Below, piece after piece: positions 41,487-50,298 of a DNA stretch of 64,000 nt. The DNA is from Hyphomonadaceae bacterium UBA1933. GTDB lineage: Bacteria; Pseudomonadota; Alphaproteobacteria; Caulobacterales; Aquidulcibacteraceae. How positions within the stretch are numbered: position 1 is the first letter of the stretch; each line of letters opens with the position of its first letter. The translations under genes and the position numbers were made by a program. The notes under the pieces are model-generated. The model saw nothing but the letters and a program-made list of their open reading frames with translations. It was not told where the DNA came from and did not search any database. The stretch lies in contig DDFH01000004.1 of NCBI GenBank assembly GCA_002337085.1, positions 96,912 through 160,911 on the forward strand, in the 5' to 3' direction.

Positions 41487-44400
41487 ATGCGCAATATTTC
41501 ATCATGGGCAATTAAAAATCCGATTGTGCCGATAGTGTTGTTTTTTATCTTCACTATTCTTGGCATGGGCGCGTTTTTCAAATTACCGATTAACTCTAAC
41601 CCTGATATTGATTATCCTGCTTTTAGTGTGGATATTTCAATGCCTGGTGCCGCACCTTCGGAAATTGAAAACCAAATTACGCAAAAAGTCGAAGGGGCTT
41701 TGACAGGTATTGAGGGGGTTAAAAAAATGACCTCTACCGCACAAACAAGCCATTCGAGCACTTTTGTTGAATTGCAAATTGGGACCGATGTTTCAAAAGC
41801 GGTTGACGATGCGCGTGCTGCTGTTGCGCAAATTCGTTCAGATTTACCCGCCGATATTTATGAACCAACAGTATCTCGTGTTGACTTTAACAGTCAAGAT
41901 CCAGTTGGTATTTTCGCATTGCGGGCGCCAACAATGGCCGATGAGGATATTTCATGGTTTATCGATAATGAAATCTCACGCCAGATTTTAAGTGTTAAAG
42001 GTGTTGGGCAAGTTAACCGTTTTGGCGGTGCGACCCGCCAAATCACCGTTGATATTGACCCCAATAAATTAAATGCGTTTGGTGGGTCTGTATCAGATGT
42101 TTCACGTGCATTGCGTTCGCAAAACATAGACAGCCCAGGGGGCGTTGCCGAAACTGGCGCAGGTCAACAATCAATCCGTACACTTGGTTCGGCTGGCTCG
42201 GTTGAGGAATTACGCAAAACCCCAATCACCCTTAGCAATGGTCGGGTTTTACGGCTTGACGATATTGCCGATGTTCGCGATGGCGCATCTGATATTACTG
42301 GTATCGCACGCTATAATGACTCACCGGTTATTATGTTCCAAGTATTGCGTGCTAAATCTGCATCGGGCTTGAAAACCTATCATGCAGTTATGGATAAAAT
42401 CGCAGAAATCGAAAAAGCACATCCAGATATTAAAATCTCAACCGCTTATACACCGGCCGAATATATTCAGTCTGACTATGATTCATCACTACAATCATTG
42501 TTGGAAGGTGCGTTGTTGGCAACGCTAGTGGTTTCAGTCTTCCTTGGTGGATGGCGCGTAATTATATCCTTTACCGTTCTCACAGGGGCAGCATTATTTA
42601 TCTTGTCCTTTGCACTTGATAAATTATTCCATATCCACATTAGCGAAGTAGCGGTACTGGCACTATTGACATTATTGATTGCAATCTTCGCACTATTACG
42701 AAAGGAAGGGCGGGCAACATTCCTTGCCGCAATGGCCATTCCTTTATCAACCATTCCAACATTTTATGTCATGCAGCTAATGGGCTTTACCCTAAATGGC
42801 ATTACCCTTTTGGCGCTTGGCTTGGTGGCCGGTATTCTTGTTGACGACGCGATCGTAGAAATTGAAAACATCGAGCGCCACATTGACATGGGTAAACGCC
42901 CATACCCTGCGGCATTAGAAGCCGCAGATGAAATTGGTCTTGCCGTGGTTGCGACCACATCAACCATCGTCGCGGTTTTTGTCCCCGTAAGCTTCATGAC
43001 TGGTATCGTTGGGCAGTTTTTCAAAAGTTTTGGTATTACGGTTGCGGTTGCGGTTTTATGCTCGCTTGCAGTGGCACGTTTGATTACCCCATTAATGGCG
43101 GCATATCTTATGGTTCCACAAAAAAAGGAACATAAAGAAAGCAAGGTCGGTACTTGGTATCTTAATACTTTGAAATGGGCATTGGCAAACCGTTGGAAAA
43201 CTTTTGGTATCGGCATGGCGATCATGTTTATATCCCTCGTTTCTGCGGCGATGACGCCAAAAACCTTTATGCCAGACCTTGATGATGGTTTAACCCAAAT
43301 TTCAATTGACTTACCACCCGGCCTTACTCCAATGGAAGCCGACAGAAAGGCACGTGAAGTTTCGGCGATTATCCTTGATCAAGAAGGCACAAAACACGTT
43401 GTTCAATCAACACGTGGCGATTTAACTGGAAGCCGTTTCTTTATTACAATGACCGACCGTAAGGATCGTTCAGTAACCAAGAAACAGTATGAAGCGGCAT
43501 TACGTTCAAAAATTTCGCAAATTCCTGGCATTCGTAGCCAGTTTGGTGGTGGCTTTGGCGGCGGCGGGGTTTCTATCAGCCTTGTTTCCAATGATCCAAA
43601 GGCACTTGAGGCGGCGTCAAAACGCATCATGAGTGAAATGCGCAAGTTTAAATGGGCGGTGGATTTGAAATCATCTGCTGACCTTACCAAGCCTGAGCTT
43701 CATATTATTCCACGCCGTGAAGAAGCTGCACGCCTTGGGGTAAATGTCGCGACAATTGCATCGGCTATCAGACTTGCAACGGATGGCGATGTGCAAACTA
43801 ATTTACCGAAATTCAATGCCGGCGACCGTCAGATTCCAATTCTTGTTCGCCTTGCACGTGAAAACCGTGCCGATATTGAATCAATCAAATCATTGCGTGT
43901 TGCCACAGGCACTGGTGCAGCAGTACCACTAAGTGCGGTTGCAGATGTTGAATATGGTGGTGGTCAGGCACGTGTTGAACGCGAAAACCGTCAACGTGTT
44001 GTGACAATTTCCGCTGGTCTTGGCACCGATGAAAATGGCGCCCAAATGCAGCTTGGCCCTGCGTTTGAGAAAATCAAAAAACAGGATTGGTATAAAAACC
44101 CAGGCCCAGGTGTAAACGTTAAAGATAGCGGCGATGCCGAAGATTTGGCGGATATGATGTCTCAATTCCTTGGTGCAATCTTGCTTGGTGTATTCTTGGT
44201 ATATTGTGTGTTAGTGCTATTGTTTAAAGACTTCTTGCAACCAATCACAATTGTCTCAGTTATCCTGCTTGCCCCAGCGGGTGCATTCTTGGGACTTTTC
44301 TTGGTACAGGCACCATTATCAATCACTTCCTTTATCGGTCTGTTGATGTTGATTGGTATTGCAACCAAAAACTCTATTCTTTTGGTGGATTTTGCGGTTG

Positions 44401-44753
44401 AATCAATTAACAAGGGCATGCCGCGTTATGAAGCATTGATTGATGCCGCGTTAAAACGTTCGCGTCCAATTATCATGACTTCGATTGCAATGATTGCGGG
44501 CATGATGCCAAACGCACTAACTTCTGCGGGGCCTGGTGCTTTCCGTCAAGGTATGGCGATTGCGGTTATTGGTGGTTTGACGCTTTCAACCGCGCTTAGT
44601 CTGATTTTCGTTCCGGCGGTTTATACCATAGTCGATGATTTTGACCACTGGATTAGAAAGTTCTTTAAGGGTATTTCAACCGTTACAGAAGAGGACAAAG
44701 TGCAAGGTTTACGCGAAGAAGCCGAGCGGAAGCATCATATCGTCGCGGAATAA
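41487..44753 (+). CDS. RND-family efflux pump (inner-membrane permease)
   Basis: A 1088-residue proton-driven exporter of the HAE1/CzcA-like RND superfamily. TM1 spans about residues 12-30, then the porter domain begins with NSNPDIDYP. The proton-relay pair is GILVDDAIVEIENIE (Asp453-Asp454), and TM10 carries IGIATKNSILLVDFA. Between TM2 and the TM3 motif ATFLAAMAIPLSTIP there are about 50 extra residues (about 354-405) with two further hydrophobic stretches, which is odd for the family. ATG 41487 lies 14 bases after the adaptor. The substrate is unknown; sequence does not suggest metal-specific residues. Confidence 0.92.
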   Translation: MRNISSWAIKNPIVPIVLFFIFTILGMGAFFKLPINSNPDIDYPAFSVDISMPGAAPSEIENQITQKVEGALTGIEGVKKMTSTAQTSHSSTFVELQIGTDVSKAVDDARAAVAQIRSDLPADIYEPTVSRVDFNSQDPVGIFALRAPTMADEDISWFIDNEISRQILSVKGVGQVNRFGGATRQITVDIDPNKLNAFGGSVSDVSRALRSQNIDSPGGVAETGAGQQSIRTLGSAGSVEELRKTPITLSNGRVLRLDDIADVRDGASDITGIARYNDSPVIMFQVLRAKSASGLKTYHAVMDKIAEIEKAHPDIKISTAYTPAEYIQSDYDSSLQSLLEGALLATLVVSVFLGGWRVIISFTVLTGAALFILSFALDKLFHIHISEVAVLALLTLLIAIFALLRKEGRATFLAAMAIPLSTIPTFYVMQLMGFTLNGITLLALGLVAGILVDDAIVEIENIERHIDMGKRPYPAALEAADEIGLAVVATTSTIVAVFVPVSFMTGIVGQFFKSFGITVAVAVLCSLAVARLITPLMAAYLMVPQKKEHKESKVGTWYLNTLKWALANRWKTFGIGMAIMFISLVSAAMTPKTFMPDLDDGLTQISIDLPPGLTPMEADRKAREVSAIILDQEGTKHVVQSTRGDLTGSRFFITMTDRKDRSVTKKQYEAALRSKISQIPGIRSQFGGGFGGGGVSISLVSNDPKALEAASKRIMSEMRKFKWAVDLKSSADLTKPELHIIPRREEAARLGVNVATIASAIRLATDGDVQTNLPKFNAGDRQIPILVRLARENRADIESIKSLRVATGTGAAVPLSAVADVEYGGGQARVERENRQRVVTISAGLGTDENGAQMQLGPAFEKIKKQDWYKNPGPGVNVKDSGDAEDLADMMSQFLGAILLGVFLVYCVLVLLFKDFLQPITIVSVILLAPAGAFLGLFLVQAPLSITSFIGLLMLIGIATKNSILLVDFAVESINKGMPRYEALIDAALKRSRPIIMTSIAMIAGMMPNALTSAGPGAFRQGMAIAVIGGLTLSTALSLIFVPAVYTIVDDFDHWIRKFFKGISTVTEEDKVQGLREEAERKHHIVAE

Positions 44754-44877
44754 TTGTACATAGCCAAAAATAGGGCTTGCATTATAAGAATTTTGTCCTA
44801 AAGCCTCTTTTCGCAAATGCACAATAAGCACTGGCAGGTTTTTGCCCGCCGCAGACTATCAGGTAAAAGGAAGTACA

Positions 44878-45423
44878 ATGGATATCAGTAAAATTCCGGT
44901 CGGCAGAGATGTCCCGAATGATGTAAACGTCATTATCGAAGTTCCAATGGGTGGCGAACCTATTAAATATGAAATTGACAAAGATTCTGGTGCGATGTTT
45001 GTTGATCGCTTCCTTTATACCCCAATGCGTTATCCAACTAATTACGGCTTCATTCCGCACACTTTATCAGGTGATGGTGATCCGGTTGATATGCTTTGCG
45101 TTGGTCGTCGCCCTCTAATCCCTGGTTGTGTATTACGCGTTCGTCCAATCGGTGTACTTTTGATGGAAGACCAAGCAGGAATTGATGAGAAAATTCTTGG
45201 CGTTCCAGTTCCGGATCTTACTGCATTCCATGATAAGACCCAAAACTATACCGACGTTCCACCAATTCTTTTGTCGCAAATTGAACACTTCTTTGCACAT
45301 TACAAAGATCTTGAGCCAGGTAAATGGACCAAAATCCAAGGTTGGAAAGACCGCGATTTTGCAAAAAAACTTATCTTAGAGGGCGTTGACCGCCATCAAA
45401 AATACATTGCGGAACACAAATAA
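44878..45423 (+). CDS. ppa: Inorganic pyrophosphatase (family I)
   Basis: A 181-residue soluble enzyme hydrolysing pyrophosphate. The signature GDGDPVDMLCVG contains the metal-binding aspartates near residues 65-70; EIDKDSGAMFVDRFL and YPTNYGFIPHTL precede it. AGGTAAAAGGAAG lies just before ATG 44878; a longer frame upstream lacks support. It is monocistronic and followed by a strong terminator. Confidence 0.96.
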   Translation: MDISKIPVGRDVPNDVNVIIEVPMGGEPIKYEIDKDSGAMFVDRFLYTPMRYPTNYGFIPHTLSGDGDPVDMLCVGRRPLIPGCVLRVRPIGVLLMEDQAGIDEKILGVPVPDLTAFHDKTQNYTDVPPILLSQIEHFFAHYKDLEPGKWTKIQGWKDRDFAKKLILEGVDRHQKYIAEHK

Positions 45424-45428
45424 TTCAA

Positions 45429-45452
45429 AGCCCCCGAAAGGGGGCTTTTTTT
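45429..45452 (+). terminator. Terminator of ppa
   Basis: AGCCCCC-GAAA-GGGGGCT followed by seven T. It overlaps the last codon of the convergent lipoprotein gene and may act for both. Confidence 0.88.
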
Positions 45453-45888
45453 AAAAGCCAATGGGATTGCCAATTGGGCAGGTTGACGAGATGGTTTTTT
45501 GGTTGCCCCATTTAAGACCACCGTGTTCCATGCAATAATTTTCGGCCTTGCTGCCAAATGCTTTGCCATAATCATAATAACCACCGCGATTTTGTAAAAT
45601 GTTTGCGCAATTTTCGGCAATCTCAATCTCTGAAAGAGTGATTGCCGGCTGATAGTGATTTGAATATTCACGAAGATTTGCCGAGGCATGCTTCAATAAT
45701 TCATCGCGTGACAATTTTGGATTACGGCATTGATATTTCCATAATTCGATAACTGATGATTGCTCAATAGCGCATTTTGCCTTTACTGCGGCAGTTTTTG
45801 CGGGGTTGTTTTCGGCATAATATGTCGGGCGCTCACAACAGCCACCAACAATTACCAATAATCCCAACACAACTATGGTTTTTGACAT
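45451..45888 (-). CDS. Hypothetical cysteine-rich lipoprotein
   Basis: A 145-residue protein I do not recognise. MSKTIVVLGLLVIVGGCC is a lipoprotein signal with lipidation expected at the first Cys of GGCC. The mature part has six further cysteines (for example AKCAIEQ, YQCRNPK, ENCANIL, NYCMEHGG, STCPIG), suggesting disulfides in the periplasm. ATG 45888 has GGGG upstream. It is convergent with ppa and ends inside its terminator. Confidence 0.7.
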   Translation of the reverse strand: MSKTIVVLGLLVIVGGCCERPTYYAENNPAKTAAVKAKCAIEQSSVIELWKYQCRNPKLSRDELLKHASANLREYSNHYQPAITLSEIEIAENCANILQNRGGYYDYGKAFGSKAENYCMEHGGLKWGNQKTISSTCPIGNPIGF

Positions 45889-45958
45889 TTCGCACCCCAA
45901 TCATTTTCACTTTTATATAGTATAGCAAAGATGATTAAAGGGTGCTTTTGGTCGCGGG

Positions 45959-46186
45959 CTATTCGGTAATTACTTCCAATAGCTTTTTAACATTCGGTAA
46001 AATCACCAAAAGTGCAGGGAATGCAACAACCCATGACGTCATCCATGCACTAATCCATTTGCCCAAAAACTCGTCCCCAAAGCCATAGCTTTTTAAAATT
46101 GAAACCGCACTTACGATACAGGTCATTAAAAACGTAACTATAAAGGGCATAAGTAAGAAATTATATTTTGCAGGTATTTTACGCAT
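45959..46186 (-). CDS. DUF2798 small membrane protein
   Basis: A 75-residue protein with two hydrophobic helices (about residues 12-30 and 45-64). RKIPAKYNFLLMPFIVTFL and WISAWMTSWVVAFPALLV match DUF2798, a family of unknown function. I choose the ATG at 46186, preceded by GGGAAAC, as relatives start MRKIP; an ATG 27 bases upstream lacks a ribosome-binding site. Confidence 0.78.
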   Translation of the reverse strand: MRKIPAKYNFLLMPFIVTFLMTCIVSAVSILKSYGFGDEFLGKWISAWMTSWVVAFPALLVILPNVKKLLEVITE

Positions 46187-46285
46187 GATAGTTTCCCAAT
46201 CCAATTGCCCCATAAAGATATATTATAAATTTACGTATGCAATGATTGAAATTTTATACAATCCATACAAATATGAATATACGCT

Positions 46286-47704
46286 TTAACTTTCCTTACG
46301 ATAATCGTAAAGCTCACCCTTAATCGCTGCCCATGCCGCCATTGTTGGTGAGCATAGATGAGTCATAGACCCCCTGCCCTGACGGCCTTCAAAATTGCGG
46401 TTTGAGGTTGACGCGCAACGTTCGCCCGCCTTCAATTTATCGGGGTTCATGCCAAGGCACATTGAACAACCGGGTTCACGCCACTCAAACCCTGCGGCGG
46501 TAAAGATTTCGTCCAAGCCCTCTTCTTCGGCTTGATATTTAACCAAGCCAGACCCCGGGACAACCATCGCCCGCACACCATCCGCAACCTTGCGCCCCTT
46601 GGCAATTAAGGCTGCTTCACGTAAATCTTCAATACGCGAATTGGTGCAAGAGCCGATGAATACGCGGTCAATCTTCACACCTTCGATTTTTTGCCCGCGC
46701 TCAAGTTTTACATATTCAATTGAGCGGTCAAATGTTTCTTTTGCACCTTCTGACAAACCTTCACCGGTTGGAACGATTTCATCAATTGCAATCGCCTGCT
46801 CTGGGTTTGTGCCCCATGTCACCATTGGCTTGATCTTATTGCCATCAAGTTCAACGATAATATCAAAATGCGCACCCTCATCGGAATGCATGTTTTTCCA
46901 ATGATTAACCGCCAAGTCCCACTGCCCACCTTTTGGTGAAGAAGGACGACCGCGTAAATATTCGAATGTTTTCTCATCGGCTGCCACAAGGCCGGCACGC
47001 GCACCCGCCTCAATCGCCATATTACAAAGCGTCATACGCCCTTCCATTGAAAGGCTTGTGATGGCGTCGCCCATAAATTCAACAACCGAACCAGTACCAC
47101 CAGCAGTGCCAATTTTCGCAATAATCGCAAGGGCAATATCTTTGGCGGTTACGCCCTTTTGCAATTCGCCATTAACGCGGATTGCCATATTTTTCATTTT
47201 GCGCGCCCGAAGGGTTTGGGTCGCAAGGACATGTTCAACCTCAGAAGTGCCAATGCCATGCGCCAATGCCGCAAATGCACCGTGGGTAGAGGTGTGGCTA
47301 TCACCGCAAACAATGGTCATGCCGGGTTGGGTGCGCCCTTGTTCAGGGCCAACAACGTGAACGATACCATTATTAATATCGCCCATTGGGAAATATTCAA
47401 TGCCATATTCGGCAACGTTTTTGGTCAAAGTCTCAAGCTGTAACTTTGCTTCGGGGTCGGTTACGCCTTCGATACCTGCTTCTTGGTTTTCAGTCGGTGT
47501 ATTGTGGTCGGCGGTTGCCAAGGTCAATTCAGGATGTGCCACAGGGCGATTATTCGCACGCAAACCAGCAAACGCCTGAGGCGTTGTCACTTCATGAATC
47601 AGGTGAAGATCAATGAATAGCAATGCGTCACCGTTTTCGGTCGCAGAAACAAAATGATTATCCCAGATTTTATCGTAAAGTGTTTTTGGCGTGTTATTTG
47701 TCAT
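46286..47704 (-). CDS. leuC: 3-isopropylmalate dehydratase large subunit
   Basis: A 472-residue aconitase-type enzyme for leucine synthesis. Iron-sulfur ligands are in FIGSCTNSRIEDLREA and GCSMCLGMNPD, and CGDSHTSTHGAF is also diagnostic. It requires the small subunit LeuD, which is not adjacent: the next gene on this strand is DUF2798. Upstream on the minus strand a 6-bp hairpin plus T6 sits 27 bases before the start, and might attenuate. Confidence 0.95.
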   Translation of the reverse strand: MTNNTPKTLYDKIWDNHFVSATENGDALLFIDLHLIHEVTTPQAFAGLRANNRPVAHPELTLATADHNTPTENQEAGIEGVTDPEAKLQLETLTKNVAEYGIEYFPMGDINNGIVHVVGPEQGRTQPGMTIVCGDSHTSTHGAFAALAHGIGTSEVEHVLATQTLRARKMKNMAIRVNGELQKGVTAKDIALAIIAKIGTAGGTGSVVEFMGDAITSLSMEGRMTLCNMAIEAGARAGLVAADEKTFEYLRGRPSSPKGGQWDLAVNHWKNMHSDEGAHFDIIVELDGNKIKPMVTWGTNPEQAIAIDEIVPTGEGLSEGAKETFDRSIEYVKLERGQKIEGVKIDRVFIGSCTNSRIEDLREAALIAKGRKVADGVRAMVVPGSGLVKYQAEEEGLDEIFTAAGFEWREPGCSMCLGMNPDKLKAGERCASTSNRNFEGRQGRGSMTHLCSPTMAAWAAIKGELYDYRKES

Positions 47705-47730
47705 GTATTTTTCCTGTGGTCGTCAAAAAA

Positions 47731-47747
47731 GCATTTTATAGAAATGC
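47731..47747 (-). promoter_or_regulatory. Possible attenuator hairpin in the leuC leader
   Basis: GCATTT-N5-AAATGC, followed on the minus strand by TTTTTT. The stem is AT-rich and weak; no leucine-rich leader peptide was found. Confidence 0.25.
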
Positions 47748-47870
47748 GGCGAACAAAAAATATAGTTGCATTTTGACTTTTATGAGATGCAGCTCTAAAC
47801 AAAAGTTGTTATTAATTCAATATTGGAAACGGCTTGATTTATAATAATTGGCCACAATCTATGCAAAACG

Positions 47871-48488
47871 ATGAAACCAAACCTTAAAATAAAGGGTTTA
47901 ATACCAAAATATTCCAGACCCTTATTATTTTTGGGTCTTTCATTGCTATGCTTGCCGTTTTTTGGGGAAAAATCAACGCTTTTGAAGGTTGATAATGATT
48001 TACAGCACAAACAGGCAGTAAATGATTTATTCGCCCAATTGCGCAGTGCCGATAATACAACCAATGCCGAAGCCGCCGAAATGCAGCTTTTTGCAGAAAT
48101 TTCAAAATCCGGTTCCCCCTCGATTGATTTATTAATGGTTGAAGCCATGACAGATAATCAAAACGGTGATTTACAAACTGCTTATCAAACCCTGCAAACC
48201 ATAACGCAAAATGCCCCAATGTTTGCCGAAGGTTTTAATCAAAAAGCCAATGTTGAATATCAACTTGAATTAAAAGATGACGCTTTTGTTGATTTGCAAA
48301 AAACCGTTGCGCTTGAACCACGCCATTTTGCGGCATGGGCAGGATTGGGCGCAATTTACGAAGAGCGTGGCGATTATAAAAACGCCTTAAACGCATATAA
48401 AAATTCGGCATATTATAACCCAAACTATGATGAGGCAACGCGCGGTATCTTTCGTATTGAAACACTTACCAAAGGCGTAATAATGTAA
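47871..48488 (+). CDS. TPR-repeat protein with N-terminal membrane anchor
   Basis: A 205-residue protein with a hydrophobic segment near residues 16-31 and a C-terminal set of about three tetratricopeptide-like repeats (GDLQTAYQTLQTITQNAPMF, then DAFVDLQKTVALEPRHFAAW and GDYKNALNAYKNSAYYNPNY). It is probably anchored in the inner membrane with the repeats in the periplasm, serving as a scaffold. No enzyme motif is visible. It lies upstream of gapR on the same strand with a 77-base gap. Confidence 0.75.
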   Translation: MKPNLKIKGLIPKYSRPLLFLGLSLLCLPFFGEKSTLLKVDNDLQHKQAVNDLFAQLRSADNTTNAEAAEMQLFAEISKSGSPSIDLLMVEAMTDNQNGDLQTAYQTLQTITQNAPMFAEGFNQKANVEYQLELKDDAFVDLQKTVALEPRHFAAWAGLGAIYEERGDYKNALNAYKNSAYYNPNYDEATRGIFRIETLTKGVIM

Positions 48489-48565
48489 ATTATCTGTTGC
48501 CAATGCTTGCATGCCAGCAAAAAAATGTGCAATTCGCACAAATGTTATTTTAGGAGCAACCAACC

Positions 48566-48841
48566 ATGAGTTTTGAAGATAGCGATATTGTCGCCCCACA
48601 ATCTCTTGACATCTCTACCAAAGAAAAATTGAAGCTTTATGTTTCAAAAATCGAAAATCTTGAAACCGAAAAAAGCGAAATCGCCGAACAACTCAAAGAA
48701 GTTTATGCCGATGCCAAGGCGCTTGGTTTTGACACCAAAGCATTACGCAAAGTAATTGCCCGCCGTAAAAAAGACGCCAAAGCAGTTGCCGAAGAAGAAA
48801 TGATGCTTGATTTATATCTTCACGCACTTGGTGAGATATAA
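48566..48841 (+). CDS. gapR: GapR-family (DUF2312) nucleoid-associated protein
   Basis: A 91-residue, helical, charged protein. KEKLKLYVSKIENLETEKSE, LKEVYADAKALGFDTKALRK and DLYLHALGEI match DUF2312. In Caulobacter GapR binds overtwisted AT-rich DNA ahead of forks and RNA polymerase and stimulates gyrase and topoisomerase IV. It is preceded by AGGAGCAACC and followed by a hairpin and a strong intrinsic terminator, so it is probably a short independent transcript. Confidence 0.9.
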   Translation: MSFEDSDIVAPQSLDISTKEKLKLYVSKIENLETEKSEIAEQLKEVYADAKALGFDTKALRKVIARRKKDAKAVAEEEMMLDLYLHALGEI

Positions 48842-48849
48842 ATAAAGCT

Positions 48850-48873
48850 TTACCCCGCAATATTGCGCGGTAA
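48850..48873. repeat. Near-perfect palindrome after gapR
   Basis: TTACCCCGCAAT/ATTGCGCGGTAA pairs at all but one position. It starts 9 bases after the gapR stop, upstream of the true terminator, and resembles the small palindromes elsewhere in this window. Confidence 0.5.
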
Positions 48874-48895
48874 CACCCCATTTTCCAAAAAATAT

Positions 48896-48919
48896 AACTC
48901 CCCCAATGGGGAGTTTTTT
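48896..48919 (+). terminator. Terminator of gapR
   Basis: ACTCCCC (48897-48903) pairs with GGGGAGT (48908-48914) around CAAT, followed by TTTTT. On the opposite strand the hairpin is followed by TATATTTTTT, so it may also stop a minus-strand transcript coming from copy B. Confidence 0.8.
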
Positions 48920-49012
48920 GTTTATATCGCCAGGCAAATATAGCAGCGATAAAAAAGGCAAACTTTGCATTCGCCACGCCCTTATTATGGTATTTATAAA
49001 TTTTGCAATTCC

Positions 49013-49293
49013 CATCATTTTTCATGTTTTTACCCATTTGTAACAATATTTTTTGCCTATAAAATGATTATTAATCAATTACTTGTGCAAAATTTTCGAT
49101 GTTTTTTGCCATGCCTTTAAAATGTTGACATTTGTTGACATTTCAACGCTTGAAAAAATGCAAAGGAATTAATGGAACACCCAAAATCCTGACATTTCCT
49201 GACATTTCACCAAACACTTTGCCGTGCCGTTAAAAACAGCGCGTCATGAATATTAATGGCTTTTATGAGTGTGGGGATAAAAATAATTACGGA
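49013..49293 (-). repeat. Twin 282-bp intergenic element, copy B
   Basis: Inverted homologue of 30697-30979. On the minus strand it begins TCCGTAATTATTTTTATCCC, then CCATTAATATTCAT, AATGTCAGGA x2, TTCAAGC and AATGTCAACA x2, GCACAAGTAATTGATTAATA, and TTGTTACAAATGGGTAAAAA. The spacing between blocks is 10, 39, 64, 30 and 20 bases against 10, 39, 65, 31 and 20 in copy A. It lies between the 3' ends of gapR and a minus-strand gene, so it drives neither. Confidence 0.85.
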
Positions 49294-49299
49294 TTTTGT

Positions 49300-49489
49300 C
49301 CTCCCCTGTGAAACGGGGGAGGTGGCTTGCGAAGCAAGTCGGAGGGGGCTGCTTCCCCCTTGCGGGGAAGCTGTCGCGTATCGACTGAAGGGGGTCTGCA
49401 ATGTTTCAAAACCTTCAACGTTGCCATAAAACCACCATCGTCGACCCCACCCCGTGTGCTTCGCACCCGACCCTCCCGCAAGGGGAGGG
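49300..49489. repeat. Hairpin-rich ~190-bp repeat-like insertion
   Basis: Begins with CCTCCCC...GGGGAGG (49300-49322) and ends with CCCTCCC...GGGAGGG (49471-49489). Between them lie CTTGC-GAA-GCAAG (49326-49338), CTTCCCC/GGGGAAG (49352-49370) and GTGC-TTC-GCAC (49456-49466). It is much more GC-rich than its surroundings. This mosaic of hairpins is typical of non-coding dispersed repeats in alphaproteobacteria. Confidence 0.7.
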
Positions 49490-49593
49490 TAAAATTACGA
49501 ACTTTGCCATACTGGAATTTTTCGGAGTAAAATATTATCGTTTTGATGGTGAATAATACAAATATGGTATATTGATTATATCATATCCTAGCT

Positions 49594-50130
49594 TTAAGTG
49601 TATTTTTCGTGTAATTCCTGCAATTTTGCAAGCAATTCACTTGGTGAATACTGCTCACAATCAGCATGAAATTTGCACATTGCATCAGTTATAGGAATTG
49701 CAAAGCCGGAAGAACAATCAATGGCTTTGGCAGTTTCGCGATAGACAGATAAAAATATTAAATAATGCTCGCTACCACGCGCGCTAGTTATTTTTTTTAG
49801 TTGTAATAATAAAATATCACGCCAAGCAATCATTACATATTTTGACGAATTTTTAAAAAAGACTGGCCTAGTAGGTATAAGGATACCTTTTGTGGTAACC
49901 GTAAAAAATACTTTTGGTTTAACAATGTTTCTCACACCGCTATATGATATTAGCAACGACATAAAAACCAATAATAAGATTAGCACAATTGTGGTGGAAT
50001 CTAATGCACCATTTTTAATAAAATCATACAAAAAATAACTAAAACCAATAGATGGTATTAAAAACAAAAGCATGAAATAAGAATTTGCCTTGGGAAAAGT
50101 CCCATCAAATATTTTATCGCCAAAGTCCAT
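49594..50130 (-). CDS. Hypothetical membrane protein
   Basis: A 178-residue protein with two adjacent hydrophobic helices (about residues 18-38 and 45-65) and a cytoplasmic domain of about 110 residues. The layout resembles small PH-like or STM3941-like membrane proteins (a GVRNIVKPKVFFTVTTKGI strand, then TRPVFFKNSSKYVMIAWRDI), but the match is loose and I claim no family. ATG 50130 follows GGAATGGAAA; a TTG 15 bases upstream is less likely. It is monocistronic. Confidence 0.6.
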   Translation of the reverse strand: MDFGDKIFDGTFPKANSYFMLLFLIPSIGFSYFLYDFIKNGALDSTTIVLILLLVFMSLLISYSGVRNIVKPKVFFTVTTKGILIPTRPVFFKNSSKYVMIAWRDILLLQLKKITSARGSEHYLIFLSVYRETAKAIDCSSGFAIPITDAMCKFHADCEQYSPSELLAKLQELHEKYT

Positions 50131-50298
50131 TTTCCATTCCGACAAGCTAAGCTATGCTTTAAAATAGTATATTTTCACTTCCTAGCACATACCTAGATAT
50201 AAACACAAAATGATTAGGTTATTTATTAAAAGACATTAAGTCATCCGATGATGAAAGCCCCATATTCCAATAATAATTTTATTCGCTAGAATATAATC

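Larger units (their letters stand above)
48842..49593. other. Gene-free 752-bp interval between two convergent genes
   Basis: It contains, from left to right, an imperfect palindrome (48850-48873), the gapR terminator (48896-48919), copy B of the 282-bp element (49013-49293), a hairpin-rich repeat (49300-49489) and about 100 bases of AT-rich sequence. Several reading frames cross the repeats, but none resembles a protein. Confidence 0.65.

Noticed and set aside
48693..49046. 117-codon minus-strand frame overlapping gapR and part of copy B
   Set aside because: It runs antisense through the well-supported gapR gene and its terminator and matches nothing.
49207..49530. Several 64-67-codon frames in the hairpin-rich repeat
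   Set aside because: They translate the repeat only; composition is that of palindromic GC-rich DNA, a known source of false genes.
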